Assembly: GCA_964405775.1 (NCBI GenBank)
Contig: CAYOPG010000021.1
Location: 1-30,559 of the forward strand
Reading direction: 5' to 3'
DNA length: 30,559 bases
Source of the DNA: JAAZFF01 sp964405775
GTDB taxonomy: Bacteria > Verrucomicrobiota > Kiritimatiellia > RFP12 > UBA3636
Shown here: piece by piece, positions 1-7,130 of the stretch
Layout of the letters: every line of letters starts with the position of its first letter
Numbering within the stretch: position 1 is the first letter of the stretch
The notes under the pieces: model-generated
Databases searched by the model: none
Seen by the model: the letters and a program-made list of their open reading frames with translations, nothing else
Told to the model about the DNA's origin: nothing
Translations under genes and position numbers: made by a program

Positions 1-128
1 GTATGAATTTCACCCAATGAATACAGGCATACCATGAACAACGCAATCGGCTCCCTGAGGCTAAATCCTTCTTGCTTCCACTTGTAGATTAGTCTACGCT
101 CTTCACTTGTCACGCGGTTGTATGTCAC
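1..128 (-). CDS. IS30-type transposase, N-terminal fragment (runs off window)
   Basis: A reading frame starts with GTG at 128 and stays open to the left edge (42 codons). Its first 26 residues (beginning VTYNRVTSEERRLIYKW) have the layout of the N-terminal helix-turn-helix of IS30-family transposases, where a 'T.EER..I' stretch is followed by a 'K.EG.S.RE' helix. After the residues SLRE the sequence stops resembling the family, so the copy may already be broken or joined to other DNA there. An AAGGAAGG ribosome binding site lies just upstream (minus strand, 143-136). The catalytic DDE domain is not in view, so the family call rests on this short stretch only. Confidence 0.4.
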   Translation of the reverse strand, partial: MTYNRVTSEERRLIYKWKQEGFSLREPIALFMVCLYSLGEIH

Positions 129-181
129 TTTGTTTCCTTCCTTGGTTAATCACAAGAAGGAAGTGTACACAACCGCGTGAC
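109..181 (-). repeat. Nested inverted repeat around the transposase start
   Basis: A perfect 13-bp inverted repeat (109-121 with 169-181) encloses a second 7-bp repeat (137-143 with 157-163). On the minus-strand transcript the inner stem pairs the AAGGAAG ribosome binding site with an upstream CTTCCTT, and the outer stem covers the first codons. Such a structure would hide the start of the transposase on transcripts that read in from outside, as is known for several insertion sequences. The pairing is seen; the role is inferred. Confidence 0.5.
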
Positions 182-210
182 CTATTTAAAGCCTAGGTGT
201 TGCGCTAGCC

Positions 211-226
211 GGTCGCGCGCGCGACC
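211..226. repeat. 16-bp perfect GC palindrome
   Basis: The stretch GGTCGCGCGCGCGACC is a perfect 16-bp palindrome between the transposase fragment and the attC site. No T-run follows it on either strand in the right place for an intrinsic terminator. No function can be assigned. Confidence 0.5.
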
Positions 227-279
227 CCAAAAATTGAAAGCAGTGAAGCAATTGCTACAGTCATGAATGCTCCATAAAT

Positions 280-339
280 GGCGAACGCCTGAAATAAGCC
301 GTGCCGCTAAGCGGCATCGGCTTGATTGAATTGTTAGAC
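280..339 (-). other. attC: attC recombination site of the catB3 cassette
   Basis: Read on the minus strand, the site starts with R'' GTCTAAC (339-333). It continues with the arms AAGCCGATGCCGC and GCGGCACGGCTT around a short TTA loop and ends in GTT (286-284). The arms pair with a single unpaired A, the extrahelical base typical of attC sites. The stop codon of catB3 lies inside R''. The distal core reads GTTCGCC instead of the GTTAGAC expected from R'', so the DNA to the left of 286 does not look like the start of another cassette. Confidence 0.85.
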
Positions 340-1000
340 GGCAAACTCGAGCCAATACTTGTGCAGGCCAACAATATTAGACGAGCACAGCATGGGCATT
401 GCCGCTTTGATCTTCTCCAGTGACCAATTCCACCACTCCATCTCCAGAAGCAATGAAATTTCCTCATCGGTGAAGCGTTTCTTAATCTTCTTAGCGGGAT
501 TGCCGCCAACGATAGCGTAAGGCTCCACATCTTTTGTCACCAACGAGCGGCTGCCTATCACCGCACCGTGCCCGATCTTGATTCCGGGCATGACCATTGC
601 CTCAGAGCCGATCCAAACGTCATTGCCAATGACAGTATTACCTGCTTTTTGGAAGGCATCGAGTGCGCTTGAGAATGCAGGTTCTTCTTGCATATAAAAG
701 AACGGGAAAGATGATGCCCAGTCGTACCGATGCCCCTGATTGCCAGCCATGATAAAGGAAGCCCCACTCCCGATAGAGCAGAAACTACCGATGATCAACT
801 TATCAACGTCATCACGGTCCGGAAGCAGATACCGTGCGCAGTCATCGAATGAGTGCCCATGATAGTAGCCAGAGTAATAGCTGTACCGCCCAACTTTGAT
901 ATTGGGGTTCTTCACTTGCTCAGAAAGCAGCTTGCCTTTGAAGGGGCTATCAAAGTAGTTGGTCATAAGAGATCGCGCAGTCTGTGACTTTGCCGTCTAA
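286..1000 (-). mobile_element. catB3 integron gene cassette, complete
   Basis: The cassette begins at TTAGAC (1000-995 on the minus strand), includes one gene and its attC, and ends at the G of GTT at 286, giving 715 bp. Both edges are exactly those expected from integron integrase recombination between G and TT. No attI, integrase gene, sul1 or qacE remnant and no neighbouring cassette can be seen in the window. The cassette therefore appears alone, though the left side ends only 285 bp away. Confidence 0.8.
334..966 (-). CDS. catB3: Chloramphenicol O-acetyltransferase, type B (CatB3-like)
   Basis: This 210-residue protein is a xenobiotic acetyltransferase of the left-handed parallel beta-helix (hexapeptide repeat) family. 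It transfers acetyl from acetyl-CoA to chloramphenicol in the cytoplasm and so gives resistance. The MTNYFDSPFKGKLL start, the hexapeptide run from about residue 110 to 155 (including VIGNDVWIGSEAMVMPGIKI) and the catalytic-type His in NQGHRYDW are all present. As I recall the CatB3 reference the match is nearly complete; position 48 is Leu, where I remember Phe. Length is the normal 210. The gene is the only one of its cassette. No classical integron Pc promoter is visible upstream, so expression would depend on a flanking promoter. Confidence 0.93.
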   Translation of the reverse strand: MTNYFDSPFKGKLLSEQVKNPNIKVGRYSYYSGYYHGHSFDDCARYLLPDRDDVDKLIIGSFCSIGSGASFIMAGNQGHRYDWASSFPFFYMQEEPAFSSALDAFQKAGNTVIGNDVWIGSEAMVMPGIKIGHGAVIGSRSLVTKDVEPYAIVGGNPAKKIKKRFTDEEISLLLEMEWWNWSLEKIKAAMPMLCSSNIVGLHKYWLEFAV

Positions 1001-1002
1001 CA

Positions 1003-1422
1003 GTGTTATTGAGCCTACCTCGCACAATGGCTCTTTTAAGGAATACGACTGAGAGTATAGGCTTGAGGACAGTTCGAGTCAAGTCCAGAAAAATCGTTTT
1101 CAAGGCCCCCGTTTTCAAGGCCGTATTTCTGGAGGCGTCAGGGTCAACCCTTGTCTCTGGCGAACGTGATATAGTGATGCCGTTTTCCGACGGATGCCAG
1201 AAGATGCCTGAGGAGCGCGGTTGCTTTGTCACTTCAACAATTTTATGTGGGTCGACTTTTCCGCAGGCGAATACCAGGAAAATTTTACTTTCTGAATATG
1301 GCTCGGTATGTTACTATGTCCCTCCTTTTGGTTCCGCGGAGTGTCGCGCAACGCGGGGCTGGTGCTGAGAGATCAGAGAGAGAGCGAAACCGGCGCGGCG
1401 TAAAGATAGAAAGAGCGTAACC
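1003..1422. other. 420-bp stretch without a convincing gene
   Basis: This interval lies between the catB3 cassette and the first chromosomal gene. Short open frames exist on both strands, but none has a recognisable protein, and no clear ribosome binding site was found. It contains a 13-bp direct repeat CGTTTTCAAGGCC at 1095-1107 and 1110-1122 (period 15, so any frame through it repeats five residues). It also holds a weak promoter-like pair near 1284-1312 facing the next gene. Confidence 0.6.
1284..1312 (+). promoter_or_regulatory. Possible promoter of the GreA-like gene
   Basis: TTTACT (1284-1289) and TATGTT (1307-1312) are 17 bases apart on the strand of the downstream gene, whose start is 110 bases further on. 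Both boxes deviate from consensus, so this is a weak call. Confidence 0.3.
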
Positions 1423-3675
1423 ATGTCAGAAGAGTACCCAATGCCGTTGTCCACCGAAGAGATTGAGCGTTCGTTTTTACGTCTGGACAAAAACCACAAC
1501 CCTGACACGGCAATCCCTCCGGTGGAGGACTTTCTTGACAAGCTCCTTATTCTTAACGAATGCAACGATACAACCCGCCGCGACCAGTGCTACATGGTTC
1601 TTCAACAACATCTGGTTGATACGCACGATTTCGCAGGACTAATAAAGTTGCTGAAAATGCGGTCGGAATGGTTGGGGAATCCAGTCGTATATGGTGAAGA
1701 ATGCCATGACATTCTTGTTTCGTCAACAAAGGACAGAATGTTGATCGCGATTGCAGATAGCGTTGCGTTTGGTACGGAAAAGCCTTTCGAGTGCCTAAAG
1801 AATCTCGAATTGCTTTGCGCTCTAGTTCCCGGAGCCGCATGCTGCGACAAGACATGGGGGTACGGCGTCGTAAACAGCAAGGATGATTTTTACAAACGTA
1901 TCGTTGTGGATTTCGACCGCAAGCCCAACCACACGATGGCGTTTTCTTACGCCGTTCAGGCATTGACGTTGCTTGATGAAAAACACATCCTCGCGGTTCG
2001 CCATGCAGACGAGACGGCTTTCAAAAAAATGTGTGAAGACAACCCCGGCGACGTGGTGCTGCTAGCCCTTAACAGTTTCGGCACTATGTCAGTTTCCCGC
2101 CTTGAGTCAGAGATGTCTAACGGAATATTGCCCGAAGGAGTGGACTGGAAGACGTTCTGGTCCAAGGCTCGTTCCCAGCTAAAGAAAAACCGGCGCGTCA
2201 AACTGCCGCCTCCTTCGAAGAAGAACGAGGCGATCGAATACTCAGAAACAGTAAGCCAGACTGGCGACAAACAGTGGTTCAATGACCTCGCGGACACTCA
2301 GGACGTGGAGGAAATACTAACCCGCCTTACTGAGTTTGCTCAAGGCAAGGGTGTGGATGGTTTAACGGATGAGCAGCGTGCGATAATCGCCGACAGGTTC
2401 TCCTTTGCCCTGAAGGCGAACGCTACAAAACGCAATGATAAGGACAAGATCCGCACTATAATGCTGGCGATCTCATACGGGTTCAACGAGCTTCCTGTCG
2501 CGTTGCGAGCCAGAAAAAGCGACGAGTTCGCTATAAAAGACGATGACAGCGTCGACCTGCGCGGAACCCTCTGCAAGCCTGAGATTGTGCTTAGAGCGGC
2601 GACCAAGTTGCCAGCGACCAGCATGGGTGAACTTGTTGATCTCATACCGTTTGAGCACGACGCTAAAGTCGCTCACGACTTTATTGAAGCCATTGACGAA
2701 GTGCCACACAATCTCATGGAAAAGCTGGCGCCCAAGCTGTTGAGTGGCCCGGCATCGCGCGAATTTATTGAAAAGGTGCGCACCGAGTTCACTCAAATCG
2801 ACGTTCCTTTTCCGTTGCTTCTGTGGCTATGCCGGAACCAGGATCAAGAGGGTGTCCGGGACATAATTCCAAGCGCCGTCGTAACGACCCAGGCTCTTCT
2901 TTCGCTTGAGTTTGAGGTTATGGGAGAAAGTTTGCGTTTGCAACATCAGATCGCGCGTCTTTTCCGTGATGAAGAATGGCTGGCTTCGCAGACAGAAAGG
3001 ATGACCGATGTAGAGCGAAGTTCGCTTTACGAACGCATCCGCGCTGTCGAAGGCGCTTGGGAGCCATCCCAGAAACGTTCAATCGAGAAATTCCTCCTTG
3101 CTAAACATCCGCACATAATTGCATCTGCACAGGACGGTTCGGAGGTAGCAGCACCCGCTTCCGGCGACCTGAAAACGACGTCGTGGCGGAGCCTGAACGA
3201 ACGCAGGGAGAAGCTCCGCATTCTTGTCGAGGAGGAAATACCCCAGAACGCAAAGGACATTGAAACAGCCAGAGGTTACGGGGATCTGCGTGAAAACTTC
3301 GAGTACCAGACTGCAAAGGACCAGCAGAGCATACTCCTTCAGCGCCAGTCCGAAATGAGCCTTCTTATTCAAGACATGAAGGGAACGGATTTTTCGGGCG
3401 TGGAAGTTCTCGACAAAGTCGTGGTGGGAAGCTCGGTTACAATAATGTTCGCTGACAACCATAGCGAAACGTACAATATTCTAGGTGAGTGGGATAGTGA
3501 TTTGGCGCTTGGCATCATTCCGTCTCGAAGCCGTCTGGCGGAAGTCCTGACCGGGCGTGCCGTGAATGACAAGGTTATGATACCGAGCGAAGACGGAGAG
3601 GAAGAGGTAGAAGTCACCGTTTTGTCTATTCAGCCACTCTCGCGCACCGTTTTGGACTGGGCAAGCGGGCGCTAG
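1423..3675 (+). CDS. Large GreA/GreB-family elongation factor with N-terminal extension
   Basis: The protein has 750 residues. Its last ~155 residues resemble GreA/GreB transcript cleavage factors: a long charged coiled-coil hairpin from about 595, with GDLRENFEYQTAKDQQ near residue 619, then a C-terminal FKBP-like domain. GreA has GDLxENxEYxxAK at the coiled-coil tip, and its acidic D and E enter the RNA polymerase secondary channel to rescue backtracked complexes; both acids are kept here. The first ~590 residues are mostly helical, resemble nothing I recognise, and may be a helical-repeat scaffold. Normal GreA is about 158 residues, so this is a fusion. ATG 1423 was chosen from the frame; the upstream GAAAGAG is a weak ribosome binding site, and ATG 1441 is an alternative. 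Confidence 0.75.
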   Translation: MSEEYPMPLSTEEIERSFLRLDKNHNPDTAIPPVEDFLDKLLILNECNDTTRRDQCYMVLQQHLVDTHDFAGLIKLLKMRSEWLGNPVVYGEECHDILVSSTKDRMLIAIADSVAFGTEKPFECLKNLELLCALVPGAACCDKTWGYGVVNSKDDFYKRIVVDFDRKPNHTMAFSYAVQALTLLDEKHILAVRHADETAFKKMCEDNPGDVVLLALNSFGTMSVSRLESEMSNGILPEGVDWKTFWSKARSQLKKNRRVKLPPPSKKNEAIEYSETVSQTGDKQWFNDLADTQDVEEILTRLTEFAQGKGVDGLTDEQRAIIADRFSFALKANATKRNDKDKIRTIMLAISYGFNELPVALRARKSDEFAIKDDDSVDLRGTLCKPEIVLRAATKLPATSMGELVDLIPFEHDAKVAHDFIEAIDEVPHNLMEKLAPKLLSGPASREFIEKVRTEFTQIDVPFPLLLWLCRNQDQEGVRDIIPSAVVTTQALLSLEFEVMGESLRLQHQIARLFRDEEWLASQTERMTDVERSSLYERIRAVEGAWEPSQKRSIEKFLLAKHPHIIASAQDGSEVAAPASGDLKTTSWRSLNERREKLRILVEEEIPQNAKDIETARGYGDLRENFEYQTAKDQQSILLQRQSEMSLLIQDMKGTDFSGVEVLDKVVVGSSVTIMFADNHSETYNILGEWDSDLALGIIPSRSRLAEVLTGRAVNDKVMIPSEDGEEEVEVTVLSIQPLSRTVLDWASGR

Positions 3676-3700
3676 GTAAACCACAACTAAAGGAGTAAAC

Positions 3701-5137
3701 ATGAACAGGATTATAAGTGCAGCGGCGCTCGCCGCAGGGTGTATAGTAGCCTCTTCGCTTTACGCACAGGAACAGGTGGATCCTATCGTCCAAGAACCGA
3801 CCGCAACCGATGTCCAAGAAAACGTTGAAATTCCCGACCAAGAAAATGGTGTGGATGGATTGGAGTTCAACTTCGGAGGCGATATTAGAGCGCGGTATGA
3901 GTTCAAAGATAATTGGCCCGACAAAGGCAAGTCCACGGCTGGGGGCGCATATGAGGACTATCTGCGTTTCCGCACCAAGGTATGGAGCGAGGCCAAAGTC
4001 GGAGATATCAGGTTGTTCCTGAAGTTGGGCAACGAATTCCGCAGGTATCGCAACTCTCCTAATGACGACAAGCAGGAGTTTCCGGACGAGCTGTTTTGGG
4101 ACAACCTATACATTGAATGGACGGGCGATCTGTATGGTGCAAGAATCGGACGTCAGGATGTCAAACTTGGCAGCGGACGTTTATTCGCGGACGGCACCCC
4201 GGGTGATGGTTCACGCTCCACGTTTTTCGACGCAATCTTACTGACAAGAAGGTTCGGGGAGGAATCCCAAAGCAAGGTCGAGCTGTTTGGAGCTTGGAAC
4301 CACTATCGGAACGAGCTCAATCTCGGAGATACCGAAGGCGGGATATACGACATGACGGCAATTAGGGGTGGCAACCCGTATTCGAAGATGGATGAAGCTG
4401 CCCTTGCTGCGTACTTCACCATAAATGAATACGCTCAAATCCCCTTCGAAGCTTATTGGGTTTGGAAAATGGAGGAGGACTTCTACAGCAAAGAAGACAA
4501 ATACCCGGGGCGAGACTTTCACACTGTCGGGGTTCGTATAATCCCAAAGCTCACTGACTGGTTGTCAGCCGAGGTGGAATCAGCCTATCAGTTCGGCAGT
4601 GTAGATTCAATGACAGGATTCGAGTCGCGCGACATAAGTGCAGGGATGGTATATGTTGGTCTCACGGGCAAGGCTTCTGACGCAACGCTGTGGGAACCAA
4701 GCTTAACATTGGCCACATTGTACTTGAGTGGAGACGAGGACAGTTACTATAAGACCACTGACGGGAGTACTGACAGTGGATGGAACCCTGTGTTCAATCG
4801 CACACCGTGGGTCAGCGAGATTGGCTTGGGTATGTACGACGGTGCCCGTTGGTCGAACCTAGTATATCCACATGCGGAAGCTACCGTCCAGCCTGCCGCT
4901 GGTCACAAGGTGACCCTCACATGCGGTCCAATGTACGCCGCCGAGAAAGACAATGACGCAAGTGATAGGTACCGCGGCCTGCTAGCAAAGGCTAGGTACA
5001 ACTTCCCGTTGCCAGAAGTTGCTGGCATTAAGATGAATGGCACAATTCTGGGCGAAGTGTTGAACTATGGCGACTATTACGATGCCGAAGAAGACTACGC
5101 CACATTCCTTCGTTTGGAAGTTACAGCAAAGTTCTAA
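3701..5137 (+). CDS. Outer-membrane beta-barrel protein, alginate-export/porin type
   Basis: This 478-residue protein starts with a signal peptide (about residues 1-22, MNRIISAAALAAGCIVASSL, then YAQ). A short acidic, proline-rich linker follows, then a long run of alternating polar and aromatic residues ending in a C-terminal phenylalanine (LEVTAKF), the usual signature for outer-membrane barrel insertion. Phrases such as GGDIRARYEFKDNW and EWTGDLYGARIGRQDVKLG resemble the alginate-export (AlgE-like) barrel family, whose members let small solutes or polysaccharide cross the outer membrane. The substrate cannot be read from the sequence. The ribosome binding site AAGGAG lies 5 bases before the ATG. 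The start is 25 bases after the GreA-like gene, so the two may be cotranscribed. Confidence 0.65.
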   Translation: MNRIISAAALAAGCIVASSLYAQEQVDPIVQEPTATDVQENVEIPDQENGVDGLEFNFGGDIRARYEFKDNWPDKGKSTAGGAYEDYLRFRTKVWSEAKVGDIRLFLKLGNEFRRYRNSPNDDKQEFPDELFWDNLYIEWTGDLYGARIGRQDVKLGSGRLFADGTPGDGSRSTFFDAILLTRRFGEESQSKVELFGAWNHYRNELNLGDTEGGIYDMTAIRGGNPYSKMDEAALAAYFTINEYAQIPFEAYWVWKMEEDFYSKEDKYPGRDFHTVGVRIIPKLTDWLSAEVESAYQFGSVDSMTGFESRDISAGMVYVGLTGKASDATLWEPSLTLATLYLSGDEDSYYKTTDGSTDSGWNPVFNRTPWVSEIGLGMYDGARWSNLVYPHAEATVQPAAGHKVTLTCGPMYAAEKDNDASDRYRGLLAKARYNFPLPEVAGIKMNGTILGEVLNYGDYYDAEEDYATFLRLEVTAKF

Positions 5138-5299
5138 TGCTTGTCATCAGGCGTCCGGCGGTATCAGGATTCGCTGGATATGCCTTTGAAGAGTTTGCCT
5201 AATTGCTCGGCGTTCTTCTTAAAGGAGATGCCGTGACTTATGACGTACTCAATAATCAGTGTATCGTGGCGTCTGGCCGATCGTTTTTCAGAGGGCATG

Positions 5300-5335
5300 T
5301 GTTATTGTGTTATTTAGACGCACATCACAATAACA
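5300..5335. promoter_or_regulatory. Inverted repeat upstream of the ilvD promoter
   Basis: TGTTATTGTG (5300-5309) and CACAATAACA (5326-5335) form a perfect 10-bp inverted repeat with a 16-base spacer, ending 11 bases before the -35 box. The position suits an activator or repressor binding site. A terminator for the upstream porin is less likely because no T-run follows. Confidence 0.45.
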
Positions 5336-5346
5336 GTCTGTTTTCA

Positions 5347-5375
5347 TTGCATGGAAAGGGCATGGGATGTATAAT
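5347..5375 (+). promoter_or_regulatory. ilvD promoter (sigma-70 type)
   Basis: TTGCAT (5347-5352) and a perfect TATAAT (5370-5375) are separated by 17 bases. Transcription would start near 5382, leaving a leader of about 68 bases before the ilvD ATG. Confidence 0.65.
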
Positions 5376-5450
5376 GAGCCGGTATTTAAGGAGCCGCCTT
5401 TTGCAAAACGCGGAACCGGGGACAGTATTGAATAGAAAGATGATAAAAAA

Positions 5451-7115
5451 ATGAACAGCAATGTCATAAAAGAAGGTTTTGAAAGAGCGCCTCACAGGAG
5501 TTTGCTATATGCCGCAGGACTGAAGAAAGACGATTTCTCCAAGCCTTTCATAGGCGTATGCAACTCGTTTGTGGAGATTATTCCTGGACATGTGCATCTG
5601 AACAAGGTCGGCGAACTTATCAAACAGGAAATCCGCGCGGCTGGCGGCGTGCCTTTTGAATTTAATACGATCGGCGTCTGCGACGGAATCGCCATGGGAC
5701 ACGAGGGCATGAAGTACTCGTTGCCAAGTCGCGATTTGATTGCTGACTGCGTAGAGACGATGGTCGAGGCGCACAAGTTTGACGCGCTTATCTGCATCCC
5801 CAACTGCGACAAGATCGTACCAGGCATGATCATGGGTGCAATACGTGCAAACGTCCCGGCAATTTTCGCGAGCGGCGGCCCAATGAGAGCAGGTAAGCTC
5901 GATGGCAAGTCGATGGATCTCATATCTGTCTTTGAAGGCGTTGCTCAGTTCAACAACAAAACTATTGACGCCGAACAACTGGAGCGCGTCGAGTGTTCGT
6001 CGTGCCCCGGCTGCGGATCATGCTCCGGCATGTTCACCGCGAACTCTATGAACTGTCTTTGTGAAGCCATTGGTTTGGCTCTGTCTGGCAACGGTTCGAT
6101 TCTGGCTGACGACCCTGCTCGTGTGGAGCACTGGAAGAAATCCGCAAGACGCGCGGTAGAAATAGCAAAAAAACAAGGGCCTCGCCCTCGTGACCTAGTG
6201 ACGCTGGCTTCCATAGACAACGCTTTTGCTCTCGACATGGCAATGGGCGGTAGCTCCAACACCGTCCTGCACACGCTGGCTATCGCGCACGAGGCTGGCA
6301 TCGATTACGACCTCGATCGCATAAACGATATTTCAAAACGTTGTCCAAACGTATGCAAGGTCTCCCCGTCAAGCGCATACCACATGGAGGACGTAGACGC
6401 TGCCGGTGGCATCTCTGCCATCCTAAAGCGGATAGCCGATATACCAGGACTACTGGATAAGTCTTGTTTGACGGTGAGCGGCCAAACACTCGGTGATATT
6501 ATCAACGCGGCCGAGATCCGCAACGACGAGGTGATTCGTCCGATCGACAAAGCTTATTCAAAGGACGGTGGACTGACAATCCTGCACGGCAACCTTGCAG
6601 AGCAGGGCGCTGTTGTCAAGAAGGCGGGCGTGGCTGCGTCCATGCTCAAGTTCGAAGGCAAAGCGATCTGTTTTGACTCTCAGGAGGAGGCTTGTGCAGG
6701 CATACTCGGCGGCAAGGTCAAGCCCGGACACGTTGTCGTAATCCGCTACGAAGGTCCTCGCGGTGGACCCGGCATGCAGGAGATGCTCTCTCCCACCTCA
6801 TACATCATGGGTGCTGGCCTTGGGGAGTCTGTGGCACTGATAACCGACGGAAGGTTTTCCGGCGGCACGCGTGGTGCTTGTATTGGACACGTCTCGCCAG
6901 AGGCTGCCGAAGGTGGCTTGATCGGACTCCTGCGCGATGGAGACACCATTGCGCTTGATATCATTGAGCGCAAGCTTGAGGCGCGCCTATCAGATGAGGA
7001 AATCGCCAAGCGCCGTGCCGAGCAGAAGCCATGGACGCCACGCGTCACAAAGGGCTGGCTGCGCCGCTACTCTCAGTTGGTTGGTAATGCGAGCTCCGGT
7101 GCCACATTGATGTAG
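5451..7115 (+). CDS. ilvD: Dihydroxy-acid dehydratase
   Basis: This 554-residue enzyme dehydrates 2,3-dihydroxy-isovalerate and 2,3-dihydroxy-3-methylvalerate to the 2-oxo acids that become valine, leucine and isoleucine (EC 4.2.1.9). The length fits the family. The iron-sulfur and Mg motifs are intact: NCDKIVPGM with C119, the cysteine cluster CSSCPGCGSCSGMF at 182-194, YHMEDVDAAGG in the middle, and GPRGGPGMQEM plus the ALITDGRFSGGTRG loop near the C-terminus. No other ilv or leu gene is nearby, so it stands as a single transcription unit behind its own promoter. It ends 15 bases before the convergent ABC permease gene. The ATG at 5451 fits the family N-terminus; the ribosome binding site is weak. 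Confidence 0.96.
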   Translation: MNSNVIKEGFERAPHRSLLYAAGLKKDDFSKPFIGVCNSFVEIIPGHVHLNKVGELIKQEIRAAGGVPFEFNTIGVCDGIAMGHEGMKYSLPSRDLIADCVETMVEAHKFDALICIPNCDKIVPGMIMGAIRANVPAIFASGGPMRAGKLDGKSMDLISVFEGVAQFNNKTIDAEQLERVECSSCPGCGSCSGMFTANSMNCLCEAIGLALSGNGSILADDPARVEHWKKSARRAVEIAKKQGPRPRDLVTLASIDNAFALDMAMGGSSNTVLHTLAIAHEAGIDYDLDRINDISKRCPNVCKVSPSSAYHMEDVDAAGGISAILKRIADIPGLLDKSCLTVSGQTLGDIINAAEIRNDEVIRPIDKAYSKDGGLTILHGNLAEQGAVVKKAGVAASMLKFEGKAICFDSQEEACAGILGGKVKPGHVVVIRYEGPRGGPGMQEMLSPTSYIMGAGLGESVALITDGRFSGGTRGACIGHVSPEAAEGGLIGLLRDGDTIALDIIERKLEARLSDEEIAKRRAEQKPWTPRVTKGWLRRYSQLVGNASSGATLM

Positions 7116-7130
7116 TAGGGGAGTAGCGTC

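Larger units (their letters stand above)
5138..5450 (+). other. Intergenic region carrying the ilvD control sequences
   Basis: No gene is called in these 313 bases. An 83-codon frame crosses the region and overlaps ilvD, but it runs through the promoter and has no family resemblance. The stretch holds a 10-bp inverted repeat, a strong promoter and a 5' leader of about 70 bases. Confidence 0.6.

Noticed and set aside
211..226. GC palindrome as an intrinsic terminator
   Set aside because: No T-run follows on the minus strand, and on the plus strand it is followed by an A-run.
261..530. Frame of 89 codons on the minus strand inside the cassette
   Set aside because: It overlaps catB3 and its attC hairpin in another frame.
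1003..1368. Open frame of 121 codons on the plus strand after the cassette
   Set aside because: It starts inside the cassette junction, has no ribosome binding site and no recognisable product. Opposite-strand frames are equally open.
5203..5454. Open frame of 83 codons before ilvD
   Set aside because: It runs through the ilvD promoter, overlaps the ilvD start and shows no family resemblance.
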